A stretch of DNA of 64,000 bases from assembly GCF_900156495.1 (NCBI RefSeq), contig NZ_FTNT01000007.1, positions 62,001 through 126,000 of the forward strand, given 5' to 3'. This DNA comes from Williamsia sterculiae. Its GTDB lineage: Bacteria > Actinomycetota > Actinomycetes > Mycobacteriales > Mycobacteriaceae. This document shows positions 1 through 10,557 of this stretch, in pieces (the first letter of the stretch is position 1; each line of letters opens with the position of its first letter). The position numbers were made by a program, and so were the translations under genes. Below the pieces are notes generated by a model. The model was not told the origin of the DNA. It was given only the letters and a program-made list of their open reading frames with translations, and made no database searches.

Positions 1-545
1 GGTCGGACCGAACGGCAGCAGCTGACCGACCAGTGCCTCGGCCTGCGCACGGCCGGTCTTGTCCAATGGCCGCAGCCGATCGTCACCCTTGTACTGGGAC
101 TTGCGGCCCGCCTGGGCGTGGCGCACCACGATCATGGTGTGCAGATCGGCAGGTAGAGCGGCGAACTCGTCGACCACGGTCACATCGAGTCGATAACTCA
201 ACTTCTTGCGAGCGTCAGCGATCGAGAACCAGGCGAGTTCGTCCACCTCTTCGTTGGGTGCGAAGTCACCGCCGACGGATCGAGCCGACCAGTACTCGAC
301 ATGCTTGTGAGTGTGATTGTTCGTCTCGTAGGACACCGAGGTCAGATGCCTGCCGATGCGGACCTGTTGTCCGGTCTCCTCACCGATCTCGCGCACCGCC
401 GTTGCCAACAGGGTCTCGCCGCGTTCGGTCTTCCCCTTGGGCAGCGACCAGTCGTCGTAACGCGGGCGATGCACCAGACCGACCTCCACGACACCGGAGG
501 ATCCGGTGCGCCACAGCACACCACCGGCGGCGTAGCTCCTCTTGC

Positions 546-549
<4 letters not shown>
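1..549 (-). CDS. mutT1: MutT1-type Nudix hydrolase with C-terminal histidine phosphatase domain, cut by the window edge
   Basis: Sanitises oxidised nucleotides (8-oxo-(d)GTP) and, in mycobacteria, hydrolyses diadenosine polyphosphates. The start is a GTG at 549 that overlaps the ppk TGA. The Nudix box lies at residues 39-61 (GKTERGE, then REIGEETG). A second domain begins near residue 139 with VVRHAQAG, the RH(G/A) phosphohistidine signature of histidine phosphatases. This two-domain build is typical of mycobacterial MutT1. The gene runs off the left edge after 183 codons, so most of the phosphatase domain is missing. It is translationally coupled to ppk, which fits a nucleotide and polyphosphate housekeeping unit. 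Confidence 0.93.
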
Positions 550-2801
<2,252 letters not shown>

Positions 2802-2857
2802 CGGCCCGGCTGCGCGCGTCAGGCCGCGGGATCGACGGAGTTCTCGGCACGGGGCGG

Positions 2858-3613
2858 TCAACCCGTCTGCGACAGCGCTCCGCTCGCGTGCAGCTCGGCG
2901 ATCACCGCGCGGGTGTGATCCCCGGTACCGAGATGAGCGGCGACGGCCAGGTCTTCGAGGGTGTCGACGTCGGTTCGCAGATCCGGCCACGGTGGGTGGC
3001 CGCGCAGTGTCGAGAGGTCGGTCGCACCCTGTGCGACGTGCCTGCGGGCGGAACCGGATCCGAAGCGCGGTGGCCTGTCCGTCAACTCACCCGCGCGGTC
3101 CACCACGAGCAGCGTGGTGCCGGAACCGTCGCGATCGGTGATGATGGCCCGTGCGGTGCCGATCGCGAGATCGGCCGCCGTGGCGAGATGGTCCGCCCGC
3201 GCGGCGGGCAGATCGGCCTGCACCAACATCACCCGAGGGTCTTCCCAGGCGTGTGCGGCCACCGTGGACCCGGCGACGAAGGCGCGGTTCAGCTGCGCAT
3301 GTCCGCGAGTGCTCGCACCTGGCGTCGCCGACTCGGCGAGCACCCGGGCGCCCGATTCCTCGGCCGCGGCGAGGACACGCGGGTCAGGGCTGACGACCAC
3401 GACGCCCGCCGCCCCGGATCGGTGCAGGACGGCGACGGTGTCTCGCATCATCGCCAGCACCAGTCGCGCGCGGATCCCCGTCGACAACTGTTCGGCGAGT
3501 CGGGTCTTGGCCAGGGCCAGGTCCTTCACGGCCAACACCCCGACCAATGGGCGGCCCGTCCTGTCGGACCGGGTGGTCCGCTCGCGAGGTGTCGTGCTCT
3601 GCGGGGGTCGCAT
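2858..3613 (-). CDS. cofC: Phospho(enol)pyruvate/2-phospholactate guanylyltransferase of F420 biosynthesis (CofC/FbiD)
   Basis: Activates a three-carbon phosphoacid (phosphoenolpyruvate in mycobacteria) with GTP to make the side-chain donor of coenzyme F420. The 251-residue protein has the family features: an N-terminal strand with [15 protein letters not shown] (nucleotide binding), [19 protein letters not shown] and a C-terminal DVDTLEDL. About 24 residues of low-complexity N-terminus precede the core. A GTG-initiated shorter form starting near LVGVLAV is possible, because the Shine-Dalgarno-like GGAGGG almost touches ATG 3613. The gene is first in a leftward unit with ppk and mutT1 and divergent from gpsA. 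Its presence indicates an F420 producer. Confidence 0.88.
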   Translation of the reverse strand: MRPPQSTTPRERTTRSDRTGRPLVGVLAVKDLALAKTRLAEQLSTGIRARLVLAMMRDTVAVLHRSGAAGVVVVSPDPRVLAAAEESGARVLAESATPGASTRGHAQLNRAFVAGSTVAAHAWEDPRVMLVQADLPAARADHLATAADLAIGTARAIITDRDGSGTTLLVVDRAGELTDRPPRFGSGSARRHVAQGATDLSTLRGHPPWPDLRTDVDTLEDLAVAAHLGTGDHTRAVIAELHASGALSQTG

Positions 3614-3785
3614 CCCTCCATCATGGTCGACGCTGTCGACCCGACCGAGGGTGCGTGTCCATCGGGACGCGTATCGCGGAGTCCGGCCGACGGTTCGAGA
3701 TCAGCGTTTAGGGTGAGATGAGTCGCAGCGGGCGTCGACGGTGGAACCCGTCGCATCGACGCTCGCGGTGAAGGAGAGGAGCGGC

Positions 3786-4781
3786 GTGAAAACGGTCGTG
3801 ATGGGTGCGGGGTCGTGGGGGACGGCCGTGGCGAAGGTCTTCGTCGAAGCGGGGACGGACACGAGGATATGGGCCCGCCGTCCGGAGCTGGCCGAGACGA
3901 TCAATCGCGACCACGTCAATCCCGACTATCTCCCGGACATCGAGCTGCCGGCCGAACTGCACGCGGTCAGCGAGCCGTCCGAGGCGCTCGACGGGGCGGA
4001 ACTCGTGGTCGCCGGGGTGCCGTCGCAATCGCTGCGCAGCAATCTCACCCGGTGGCGCGAACACATCCCCTCCGACGCGACGGTGATCTCATTGGCCAAG
4101 GGTGTGGAGAGCGACACCCTGCTGCGCATGAGCGAGGTCATCGCCGACGCCGCCGGCATCGATCCCGATCGGATCGGCGTGCTGTCGGGTCCCAATCTCG
4201 CACGCGAGGTCGCGGCCGGACAGCCCGCGGCGACGGTCATCGGCTTCGGAGACGAGGAACGCGCACGGCGAGTTCAAGATGCATGCACGACAGGATATTT
4301 CCGCCCGTACACGAATACCGACGTGGTGGGTTGCGAGATCGGTGGCGCGGCCAAGAACGTGATCGCGTTGGCATGCGGGATCGCTTCCGGCGCCGGACTG
4401 GGGGAGAACACCCTGGCCGCCATCATCACCCGCGGCCTGGCCGAGACCACGCGTCTGGGCATCGCCCTCGGTGCCCGGCCGGAGACGTTGGCGGGGTTGG
4501 CGGGAGTGGGTGACCTGGTCGCGACCTGCTCCTCCCCGTTGTCGCGGAACCGTTCCTTCGGCGCACGCCTGGGTGAGGGGTGTTCGTTGGACGAGGCGCA
4601 GGCGGCCACCAACGGCCAGGTCGCCGAAGGGGTCAAGTCGTGTACCTCGGTGCGCGCGCTGGCGATCAAGGCCGGTGTCGAGATGCCGCTGACGGACGCG
4701 GTGCATCAGGTGTGTCACGAGGGATTGTCGGTGGGTGACGCAATCAGTTCGTTGCTGGGTCGCAGCACCAGGGCCGAGTGA
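3786..4781 (+). CDS. gpsA: NAD(P)-dependent glycerol-3-phosphate dehydrogenase
   Basis: Reduces dihydroxyacetone phosphate to sn-glycerol-3-phosphate for phospholipid synthesis. The Rossmann motif [10 protein letters not shown] starts near residue 7. The catalytic-domain signatures [23 protein letters not shown] and GLGDLV-type [10 protein letters not shown] follow, with total length 331, usual for the family. The start is GTG 3786 because AAGGAGAGG lies 7 nt before it. An in-frame ATG at 3741 lacks such a site. A TAGGGT hexamer at 3709-3714 is a plausible -10. In many actinobacteria ddl follows gpsA in the same direction; here the next gene is a convergent DUF3515 gene only 3 nt away. Confidence 0.95.
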   Translation: MKTVVMGAGSWGTAVAKVFVEAGTDTRIWARRPELAETINRDHVNPDYLPDIELPAELHAVSEPSEALDGAELVVAGVPSQSLRSNLTRWREHIPSDATVISLAKGVESDTLLRMSEVIADAAGIDPDRIGVLSGPNLAREVAAGQPAATVIGFGDEERARRVQDACTTGYFRPYTNTDVVGCEIGGAAKNVIALACGIASGAGLGENTLAAIITRGLAETTRLGIALGARPETLAGLAGVGDLVATCSSPLSRNRSFGARLGEGCSLDEAQAATNGQVAEGVKSCTSVRALAIKAGVEMPLTDAVHQVCHEGLSVGDAISSLLGRSTRAE

Positions 4782-4784
4782 GAC

Positions 4785-5402
4785 TCAGCCCGTGGGTGCG
4801 GTCGCGGACGCCTGCTGACCGCCGACGTCGACTCCCGTGCTCGCCAGCGTCGAGGCGATCGCGGCCGAGACGGCGGTGATGGGTCCGTTGCCGGCTCCCG
4901 CAGGGAGTGCCAGCGCGACGTAGGGACGCCGATCGACAGCGAACCACGGTGTCCGGGTCCCCTGGTCGGCGGAGAACCACTGGACCGGCGACACCTCCAG
5001 CAGCGCCGAGGTGGGGCCGAGACCGGACGGCCGAGCGACCCCGCATCGCAACTGCACCGGACTGGAGTCGCCGGTGGCGGGCCAGCTGACGATGTCACCG
5101 TCGATGGTGGCGCGTTCGCCGAACCCGTCCAGGGTTCGCGGCAGCGCCCTCGTCAGTCGCGCGCAGTCCGGACTCGACGAATCGGGGGCGGGCACGGATT
5201 GCAGCGACACCGAGGTCGACGACGCGTGTTGGTGCGACTTCACCACCGCGAACGTGATGAAGCCGACGATCACCATGACCGGGATCGCCACGATGGAGGC
5301 GATGGTCGCGGGTCGCAGTCCGGCCCTGCGCTCCGCCGACGGGGGCTCCGCGGATCGCGGTTCGGTCGAACTGGACTCCGGCGGGTGTTCGTCCGCGCTC
5401 AC
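4785..5402 (-). CDS. DUF3515 family membrane-anchored protein
   Basis: Function unknown. The 205-residue protein has an acidic, Ser/Glu-rich cytoplasmic N-terminus and one transmembrane segment around residues 30-52 (ATIASIVAIPVMVIVGFITF). An outward-facing domain follows with the family-type stretch CARLTRALPRTLDG and later RCGVARP and VQWFSAD. The start is GTG 5402; the frame is open further upstream but that part would overlap the neighbouring RAM-domain gene. The spacing of 19 nt to that gene suggests one leftward transcription unit. The homologue sits beside ddl and thiL in mycobacteria, hinting at an envelope role, which is inference only. Confidence 0.8.
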   Translation of the reverse strand: MSADEHPPESSSTEPRSAEPPSAERRAGLRPATIASIVAIPVMVIVGFITFAVVKSHQHASSTSVSLQSVPAPDSSSPDCARLTRALPRTLDGFGERATIDGDIVSWPATGDSSPVQLRCGVARPSGLGPTSALLEVSPVQWFSADQGTRTPWFAVDRRPYVALALPAGAGNGPITAVSAAIASTLASTGVDVGGQQASATAPTG

Positions 5403-5421
5403 GGGTATTGACGGTGGGTTG

Positions 5422-5667
5422 TCATCGTGTCGCGCTGACCACCGGGCAGGTAAGGGTACGGGTGATGCCGTCGACCTTCTGAATCTGCGGCACAACGTGT
5501 TCGGTGAGTTGACCGGCGTCCGCGGCGTCGACACGCACGATGACGTCGTAGGGTCCGCTCACCTCCTCGGAGGAGGCGACTCCGGTGATCTCGGCGATGG
5601 TGGCGGCGGCGAGGGCTGCGCGACCGACCTCGGTCTGGATCAGAATGAATGCCTGGACCACGGCCAT
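5422..5667 (-). CDS. Stand-alone Lrp/AsnC-type RAM (ligand-binding) domain protein
   Basis: An 81-residue protein made only of the alpha/beta effector-binding domain of Lrp/AsnC regulators, without the N-terminal helix-turn-helix. Recognisable pieces are AFILIQTEVG, ITGVASSEEVSGPYDVIVRV (residues 27-46) and a C-terminal VDGITRTLTCPVV. Such proteins form oligomers and bind amino acids. The lack of a DNA-binding part means it cannot act as a classical repressor by itself. The start is ATG 5667, preceded by GAGAGG within 2 nt. It is likely cotranscribed with the downstream DUF3515 gene and divergent from thiL. Confidence 0.85.
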   Translation of the reverse strand: MAVVQAFILIQTEVGRAALAAATIAEITGVASSEEVSGPYDVIVRVDAADAGQLTEHVVPQIQKVDGITRTLTCPVVSATR

Positions 5668-5917
5668 CCTCTCGTCGTCACCCGCGGGGCTGCCCGGGCG
5701 CACACGCGGGGAGCGTGCGCGAATGCGAATACACTGGCACAGATTGTCGCCGACGACCCGACGGCCGCGCCAACCGCCTCCCCGGAGACGCCCGGAACCG
5801 TCGTCGCAGCTCCGCGGCGAGCAGATCCCGGCGGGTCCTGGTGGCCGGTCGTGGAGGCTGCGGTACGGATCGAGGTTGACACCCAGGCATGCAGCGGATG
5901 CGACGACCGAGGGCGGT

Positions 5918-6958
5918 ATGACGGACAGCGAGACGACCACGAACAGCAGGACGGCAGATGTCGGGTCGAAGGGTCGATCGGCTGCCTGGACCCTGGAGGG
6001 CCCGCTGGTCCGTGATCTGTCGGAGCGGGTGCTGGTGAACGACCTGATCGCGATCTCCAACGACCGGGCAGGCGGGTTGCGGTCCGCGGTCGACGTGGTC
6101 ATCGGCCCGGGTGACGACGCAGCGGTGCTGCGCAGCAAGGGTCCGGTGGTCGTCAGCACGGACACCGTCGTCGAGGGCCGGCATTTTCGGCGGGAGTGGA
6201 GTGCGCCCGCGGAGGTGGGTGCCCGCGCCGCGGTTCAGGCGATCGCCGACATCGCGGCGATGGGCGGTGCCCCCACCGGGGTGGTGGTGGCCTTGGGGTG
6301 CCCGCCGGACACCCCGGCTGCTGTGGTCCGGTCGCTGATGACCGGGCTGGCCGGTGCGGCAGCCGGGTTCGGTGCGCCGGTGGTCGGGGGGGACCTGGTC
6401 GCGACCACGCAGGTGGTGGTGACGGTCACCGTGATCGGGGACACCGCCGGGCATTCGCCGGTCCGGCTCGACGGTGCGACGGTCGGTGATGTCGTCGCGG
6501 TCAGCGGACCGCTGGGCGGTTCCGCAGCGGGACTGGAGTTGCTCGGCCGTGGTGAGCACGAGCCGTCGGCACTGGTGGCGGCGCACAGGGTGCCCACGCC
6601 GCGATGGGCACCTGCCCCGCGTGTGCACTGGCCATCGATGGTTCCCACCGCGATGACCGACGTCTCCGACGGCCTGTGGTCGGAGCTGCGAACGATGGCA
6701 ACCGCGTCCTCGGTGGCGATCCGGGTGGACCCCGAGCGCATCCCGCAGCCGCCGCAACTCGACGAGGTGGCCCGACGTTGCGGGGTGGACGTCGCGACCT
6801 GGGTTCTCGAGGGTGGTGAGGATCACGAGTTGATGGCCACTTTCACAGGGTCGGTACCTGCGGGTTGGTCGGTGATCGGTGAGGTGGTCGACGAAGAACC
6901 GGGTGACGTGGTGGTCACCGACGATCCGACGGGGCACCACGGCTGGGAGAGCTTCTGA
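5918..6958 (+). CDS. thiL: Thiamine-monophosphate kinase
   Basis: Phosphorylates thiamine monophosphate to the active cofactor thiamine diphosphate. The 346-residue protein shows the PurM/ThiL-fold nucleotide-binding loop VIGPGDDAAVL, followed by STDTVVEGRHF, QAIADIAAMG and VVGGDLVATTQVVVTVTVIG. The C-terminal substrate region has AMTDVSDGL and EGGEDHELMATF. All Mg- and ATP-binding aspartates I can check are present. I chose ATG 5918 (MTDSETTT); the frame is open upstream but reads across the divergent RAM gene. About 20 poorly conserved residues precede the core domain. The gene is followed by the carbonic-anhydrase-like gene and ung in the same direction. Confidence 0.94.
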   Translation: MTDSETTTNSRTADVGSKGRSAAWTLEGPLVRDLSERVLVNDLIAISNDRAGGLRSAVDVVIGPGDDAAVLRSKGPVVVSTDTVVEGRHFRREWSAPAEVGARAAVQAIADIAAMGGAPTGVVVALGCPPDTPAAVVRSLMTGLAGAAAGFGAPVVGGDLVATTQVVVTVTVIGDTAGHSPVRLDGATVGDVVAVSGPLGGSAAGLELLGRGEHEPSALVAAHRVPTPRWAPAPRVHWPSMVPTAMTDVSDGLWSELRTMATASSVAIRVDPERIPQPPQLDEVARRCGVDVATWVLEGGEDHELMATFTGSVPAGWSVIGEVVDEEPGDVVVTDDPTGHHGWESF

Positions 6959-7006
6959 CGTGTCGACGCACACCGTGGCCTTCGACGACGGTCACGGGTT
7001 CCCCGT

Positions 7007-7012
7007 TACATT
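7007..7012 (+). promoter_or_regulatory. Probable -10 hexamer of a leaderless promoter
   Basis: TACATT lies 6 nt before ATG 7019. In Mycobacteriales a TANNNT hexamer at this distance usually places the transcription start at the A of the start codon. No Shine-Dalgarno sequence is visible between the hexamer and the ATG, which agrees with a leaderless mRNA. Confidence 0.55.
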
Positions 7013-7018
7013 GGCGGG

Positions 7019-7543
7019 ATGGCGATATATGCGCTCGGCGACCGGGAGCCGGAACTCGGTGCCGATGTCTACGTTCACCCGGATGCGGTGGTCATCGGCT
7101 CGGTGATCCTGGCCGACGGTGTGTCGGTGTGGCCGGGGGCGGTTCTGCGCGGTGACTACGGAACGATCACCGTCGGCGCCCGCACCAACATCCAGGACGG
7201 AACGGTGGTGCACTGCACCATGATCGATGCAACGGTCATCGGTGCCGGCTGCGTGGTCGGGCACAACGCCCATATCGAAGGTGCCACGATCGGAGACCAC
7301 ACCCTGATCGCGTCGGGATCTGTGGTGCTCAACGGATCCCGCATCGGATCGGGTGCGATCGTGGGTGCCGGGGCGGTGGTGCCGTTCGGCTTCGAGGTAC
7401 CCGAACGCGCGATGGCCCTGGGCGTGCCCGCGAAGATCCGGGCCGGATACGAGGTGCCGAACGGCCACCTCGATCTAAACGTGGACCTCTACGCGGCCAA
7501 CGCCGCACACTACCGCGACAACCTCCGGCGGTTGGACGCATGA
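7019..7543 (+). CDS. Gamma-carbonic anhydrase-like left-handed beta-helix protein
   Basis: The 174-residue protein is built of hexapeptide repeats ([38 protein letters not shown]) and closes with a C-terminal helix, the fold of the gamma-carbonic anhydrase/YrdA family. The metal-binding pattern is visible as [11 protein letters not shown] (first His), followed by VGHNAHIEG (two further His). The metal site is therefore intact, although carbonic anhydrase activity has not been shown for many relatives. ung starts inside its stop codon (ATGA overlap), so the two are cotranslated. Translation probably starts on a leaderless mRNA. Confidence 0.88.
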   Translation: MAIYALGDREPELGADVYVHPDAVVIGSVILADGVSVWPGAVLRGDYGTITVGARTNIQDGTVVHCTMIDATVIGAGCVVGHNAHIEGATIGDHTLIASGSVVLNGSRIGSGAIVGAGAVVPFGFEVPERAMALGVPAKIRAGYEVPNGHLDLNVDLYAANAAHYRDNLRRLDA

Positions 7544-8265
7544 CCATGGCCGACGATGGCGGTGAGAAGAGGGCGAAGGCGAAAGATAGCGGTGCACAGC
7601 CGCTTTCGGAGCTGATAGATCCCGGTTGGGCCGAGGTGCTGGCGCCGGTGGCCGAGACGGTCGCCGACCTCGGCCGCTTCCTGCGGGCCGAGGTGGCCGC
7701 GGGCCGCCGGTATCTGCCGGCGGGTCGAAACGTGCTGAGAGCGTTCAGTACCCCGTTCCACTCCGTTCGGGTACTGATCGTCGGTCAGGACCCTTACCCC
7801 ACGCCGGGGCACGCCGTCGGTTTGAGCTTCTCGGTGGATCCGTCGGTGTCGCCGGTTCCACGATCGCTCGCCAACATCTTCACCGAATACGGCTCCGATC
7901 TGGATCTGCCCCGGCCGGCCACCGGTGACCTGTCGCCGTGGACCGAGCGCGGCGTGTTGTTGCTGAACAGGGTGCTCACGGTCGCTCCGGGGACGCCGGC
8001 CTCGCACCGCGGAAAGGGTTGGGAGGCGGTCACGGAGTGCGCCATCAAGGCCCTGGCCGACCGAGACGAACCACTGGTCGCGATCCTGTGGGGCCGCGAT
8101 GCTGCAGGTCTGTGTCGGTGGATGCCCGACGTACCGACCATCACCTCGGCTCACCCGTCTCCGCTCTCGGCGAGCCGCGGGTTCTTCGGATCGCGGCCGT
8201 TCTCGCGGGCGAATCTGGCCCTGGAGGAACTCGGTGCCGATCCGATCGACTGGCGGCTGCCGTGA
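7540..8265 (+). CDS. ung: Uracil-DNA glycosylase, family 1
   Basis: Removes uracil from DNA, starting base-excision repair, which matters in a GC-rich genome with frequent cytosine deamination. The water-activating motif [17 protein letters not shown] is present near residues 81-97. The DNA-intercalating loop [13 protein letters not shown] lies near residue 207, and LLLNRVLTV follows the substrate-binding region. Length (241) is normal. The start is ATG 7540, overlapping the previous stop; ATG 7546 is an alternative. About 20 charged residues precede the conserved core. In M. tuberculosis ung is also next to thiL. Confidence 0.96.
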   Translation: MTMADDGGEKRAKAKDSGAQPLSELIDPGWAEVLAPVAETVADLGRFLRAEVAAGRRYLPAGRNVLRAFSTPFHSVRVLIVGQDPYPTPGHAVGLSFSVDPSVSPVPRSLANIFTEYGSDLDLPRPATGDLSPWTERGVLLLNRVLTVAPGTPASHRGKGWEAVTECAIKALADRDEPLVAILWGRDAAGLCRWMPDVPTITSAHPSPLSASRGFFGSRPFSRANLALEELGADPIDWRLP

Positions 8266-8329
8266 CCATGCTCGTCGTCCGACGTCACCGCTGAGCGCAC
8301 GACGCCTCTCCTCCCGTGAGGCTGGTGAC

Positions 8330-8785
8330 TCAGATCCAATCCGACAGGTCGACATCGGAGCGGCCACCGACGCCGAACTGGCTCAGTGTGGTCAGGGTCG
8401 TGGTCACCGCATCGTCGCCCGCGACACGTCGCCATCGGGCCAACTCGTCGCAGAACGCGTCTGCCGACAGTGCGAGTAGTCGACGGCCGGCGGTCGTGAT
8501 GGTCAGCGTCCGCTCACGCCGGTCACTCGTGTTGGTCTCGCGTGTGATCAATCCCATCGCTTCCAAGGAGTGCGCGGTCTTGGTCGCAGCCTGCTTGGTC
8601 ACGCCCAACCGTTCGCCCAATTGAACGCTGGTGCATCCTGCGCCGATCGCCTGCAGGGCGAATTCGTGCTGGGCGCGAATACCGGGGAACCCCGCGTCGG
8701 CGAGGCTTTCGTGTACGGCGTCGACCAGTCCGCGGAATGCACGCATGAGCAGGAACGGTGCGATGACATCGCTGTTCGGACTCAC
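8330..8785 (-). CDS. MarR family transcriptional regulator
   Basis: A 151-residue winged-helix regulator. The recognition region is TSVQLGERLGVTKQAATKTA (residues 51-70), followed by the wing TNTSDRRERTLTIT with the family's DxR signature. It is divergent from a small cupin gene, and two CAACT/TTG-type palindromes lie between them, so it probably controls that gene and itself. The start is GTG 8785; TACGCT ends 6 nt upstream of it, suggesting a leaderless mRNA. The ligand is unknown. Confidence 0.88.
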   Translation of the reverse strand: MSPNSDVIAPFLLMRAFRGLVDAVHESLADAGFPGIRAQHEFALQAIGAGCTSVQLGERLGVTKQAATKTAHSLEAMGLITRETNTSDRRERTLTITTAGRRLLALSADAFCDELARWRRVAGDDAVTTTLTTLSQFGVGGRSDVDLSDWI

Positions 8786-8791
8786 GACGAC

Positions 8792-8842
8792 AGCGTAACC
8801 GAAGAAGACAACTACATTGACGATATATGGTCAACTCAGTTG
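8792..8842. promoter_or_regulatory. Divergent promoter region with two candidate MarR operators
   Basis: On the minus strand TACGCT (8792-8797) lies 6 nt before the MarR GTG start. Two similar 11-mers, CAACTACATTG (8809-8819, imperfect) and CAACTCAGTTG (8832-8842, a perfect inverted repeat around one central base), are centred 23 bp apart, about two helical turns. A TTGACG at 8817-8822 may serve as -35 for the rightward cupin gene. The arrangement fits repression of both genes by the MarR protein; binding itself is inferred. Confidence 0.55.
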
Positions 8843-8864
8843 TCCATTATCGGAAGGTTCGACC

Positions 8865-9242
8865 ATGCCCCATGTGTCACAGCGAGAAGCGCGTGCGTAT
8901 TCGATGCACGGCGTCACGTTCACTTCCTTCGCCTCGAGCAGCACCGGCGCCGCTTCGCTGGCCGCGTGGCGAGCCGACTTCCCGCCCCGTACGGCGGGAG
9001 AGCAGCACACGATGTCACACGAGGAGGTTCTCTTCGTCCTCAGTGGACACCTCGATGTGCAGCTCGATGACGAGCACTTCGTCGCCGCGGCCGGGGATGC
9101 CGTTCTGGTGCCGGCGGACGTCACGTTTCGCGTCGGCAACAGCGCGGACGAACCCGCGCAGATCTGGGCCACGACCGGACTCGGGATGACGGCCTCGGTC
9201 GTCGGCGATGACGTGCGTCTCGCGCCGCCCTGGGCGCAGTAG
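8865..9242 (+). CDS. Small single-domain cupin protein
   Basis: A 125-residue beta-barrel protein. The cupin motif 1 region reads EEVLFVLSGHLDVQLDD and motif 2 includes GDAVLVPADVTFRV. The usual histidines of motif 1 (HxH) are partly replaced: EQHTMSHEEV keeps two His and Glu, so metal binding is possible but uncertain. The start is ATG 8865, with GGAAGG 7 nt before it. Gene pairs of MarR plus a small cupin often respond to small hydrophobic or aromatic compounds. The substrate here cannot be told. Confidence 0.8.
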   Translation: MPHVSQREARAYSMHGVTFTSFASSSTGAASLAAWRADFPPRTAGEQHTMSHEEVLFVLSGHLDVQLDDEHFVAAAGDAVLVPADVTFRVGNSADEPAQIWATTGLGMTASVVGDDVRLAPPWAQ

Positions 9243-9251
9243 GCCACGGAT

Positions 9252-9267
9252 CACCGCACGTGCGGTG
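9252..9267. terminator. GC-rich palindrome between convergent genes
   Basis: CACCGCAC followed directly by GTGCGGTG forms a perfect 16-bp palindrome just after the cupin stop (9242) and before the enoyl-CoA hydratase stop (9283). As RNA it folds into a 6-bp stem with an ACGU loop on either strand. There is no U-tract, which is common for actinobacterial terminators, so the assignment rests on position and symmetry. Confidence 0.45.
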
Positions 9268-9282
9268 TGACGTCGCGCCCGT

Positions 9283-10101
9283 TCAGCGGTGTGCGGCGAA
9301 GTCGGGGCGCCGCTTCTCGGCGAAGGCGTCGATGCCCTCGATTCCCTCCGGCGTACCGGACAGCCGCGAGATGGAGTCGGCTTCGGCGTCGAGGTGGTCG
9401 AGCAATCTGGCACCGGGGGATCGGTCGAGCAGATCACGAGCCGCGCGTAGTCCCTGACGTGGGCCTGCGGCGATGTCGAGGGCCATGGTCTCGGCCACCG
9501 ACCGGACCTCGTCGTCGCCGACCAATGCGCCGAGCAGTCCCCAGGCGTACGCGTCGTCACCGGTGATGACGGCGTTGGTCAGCAGGATTCGGCGCGCCCG
9601 GGCCGAGCCGACGATCCGGGGCAACGTCCAGGTCAGCCCACCGTCGGGGGACAGACCGATGCCGGAGTAGGCGGGTCGGAAACGGGTTGCGGGGCCGCCC
9701 ACCGCGATGTCGCAGTGGGTGACGATGCTCAACCCGGCCCCCGCGGCCCACCCGGTGACCGCGGCGACCACCGGCAGGTGAGCGTCGCGCAACGCGGCGA
9801 TGAACCCATGGAATTCGTCGGCGACACCGCGGATGAAGGCCGGGCGGTTCGGCGCAGCAGCGAACACCCTCACGTCGCCGCCGGCACAGAAGTTCTGTCC
9901 GGCACCGGTCAACAGCACCGCACCGACGTCGAGGTCGCCGGCCACGGCACGACGAAGAGCGACGGCGCCATGATGCATGGCGTCGCCGCTCAAGGGGTTT
10001 CCGGGGGCGTCGGTGGATACCGCGATACGCAGCACCCCGTCGACCGGTGCGATCACCGAGACGTCGCGGCCACCGTCGGACAGCGTCGTGTCAGGGCTCA
10101 C
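9283..10101 (-). CDS. Enoyl-CoA hydratase/isomerase family protein
   Basis: A crotonase-fold protein of 272 residues. The oxyanion-hole motifs are QNFCAGGDVRVF and GWAAGAGLSIVTHCDIAVGG, and the segment PDGGLTWTLPRIVG carries an acidic residue at the second catalytic position. The first catalytic Glu of true hydratases is not evident at its usual place, where GAGLSIV occurs, so isomerase or another crotonase chemistry is possible. The start is GTG 10101. On the minus strand TACCGT (10108-10113) ends 6 nt upstream, suggesting a leaderless transcript. It is not in an obvious fatty-acid operon. Confidence 0.85.
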   Translation of the reverse strand: MSPDTTLSDGGRDVSVIAPVDGVLRIAVSTDAPGNPLSGDAMHHGAVALRRAVAGDLDVGAVLLTGAGQNFCAGGDVRVFAAAPNRPAFIRGVADEFHGFIAALRDAHLPVVAAVTGWAAGAGLSIVTHCDIAVGGPATRFRPAYSGIGLSPDGGLTWTLPRIVGSARARRILLTNAVITGDDAYAWGLLGALVGDDEVRSVAETMALDIAAGPRQGLRAARDLLDRSPGARLLDHLDAEADSISRLSGTPEGIEGIDAFAEKRRPDFAAHR

Positions 10102-10122
10102 CCTGACACGGTAACGGGCGTC

Positions 10123-10314
10123 TCAGCCGCGGGTGACCTTGCCTGCCTTGAGGCAGGAGGTGCACACGTTGACCCGCTTGTGGTTCCCGCCCGGGACGTG
10201 CGTGCGCACGGCCTGGATGTTCGGGTTCCATCGGCGGTTGGTACGCCGGTGCGAGTGCGAGACCGACTTGCCAAAGCCGGGCCCCTTGCCGCAAACGTCG
10301 CAAACGGCAGCCAT
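10123..10314 (-). CDS. rpmB: 50S ribosomal protein bL28, zinc-binding (C+) form
   Basis: A 63-residue structural protein of the large ribosomal subunit. The start [15 protein letters not shown] and the [14 protein letters not shown] stretch are diagnostic. Two CxxC pairs (CDVC at residues 5-8 and CTSC at 51-54) identify the zinc-binding paralogue type, as opposed to the Cys-free version made under zinc starvation. The start ATG 10314 is preceded by GAGGAG. It is divergent from fakA, as in mycobacteria. A TATCCT on the minus strand (10410-10415) is a possible -10. Confidence 0.95.
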   Translation of the reverse strand: MAAVCDVCGKGPGFGKSVSHSHRRTNRRWNPNIQAVRTHVPGGNHKRVNVCTSCLKAGKVTRG

Positions 10315-10497
10315 CGTCGAACTCCTCGATCGTTGAGAACATTGTCCTGTGGGCCCGCGGCGCTCGGACGGACGTCGGAACACGTCTCCCACCGCAAGGC
10401 AACCCTGCAAGGATAGCGGCCGCCGGCGTCGCGGCCAAATGCGGCGGCGTCCCTGGGCCTGCGTCCGTCGTCGCGAAGCGGTGTCCGGCGCCCGCAC

Positions 10498-10503
10498 TAG
10501 TCT
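10498..10503 (+). promoter_or_regulatory. Candidate -10 hexamer for fakA-recG
   Basis: TAGTCT fits TANNNT and lies 54 nt upstream of ATG 10558, leaving a short 5' leader that carries the Shine-Dalgarno sequence AGGAGGT (10544-10550). The remaining 240-nt space between rpmB and fakA shows no other feature that I recognise. Confidence 0.4.
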
Positions 10504-10557
10504 GGCCTCGACCCCGCCCGCCGCTTCGGGCCGGGTGGCGACGAGGAGGTGCGCGGG

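Noticed and set aside
2802-2990. N-terminal extension of ppk up to 2990
   Set aside because: Arg-rich, not conserved in PPK, and overlaps the cofC coding region. Start set at 2801.
8266-8329. Weak inverted repeat GCCTC/GAGGC between ung and marR as terminator
   Set aside because: Five-base stem with a nine-base loop; too weak to call.
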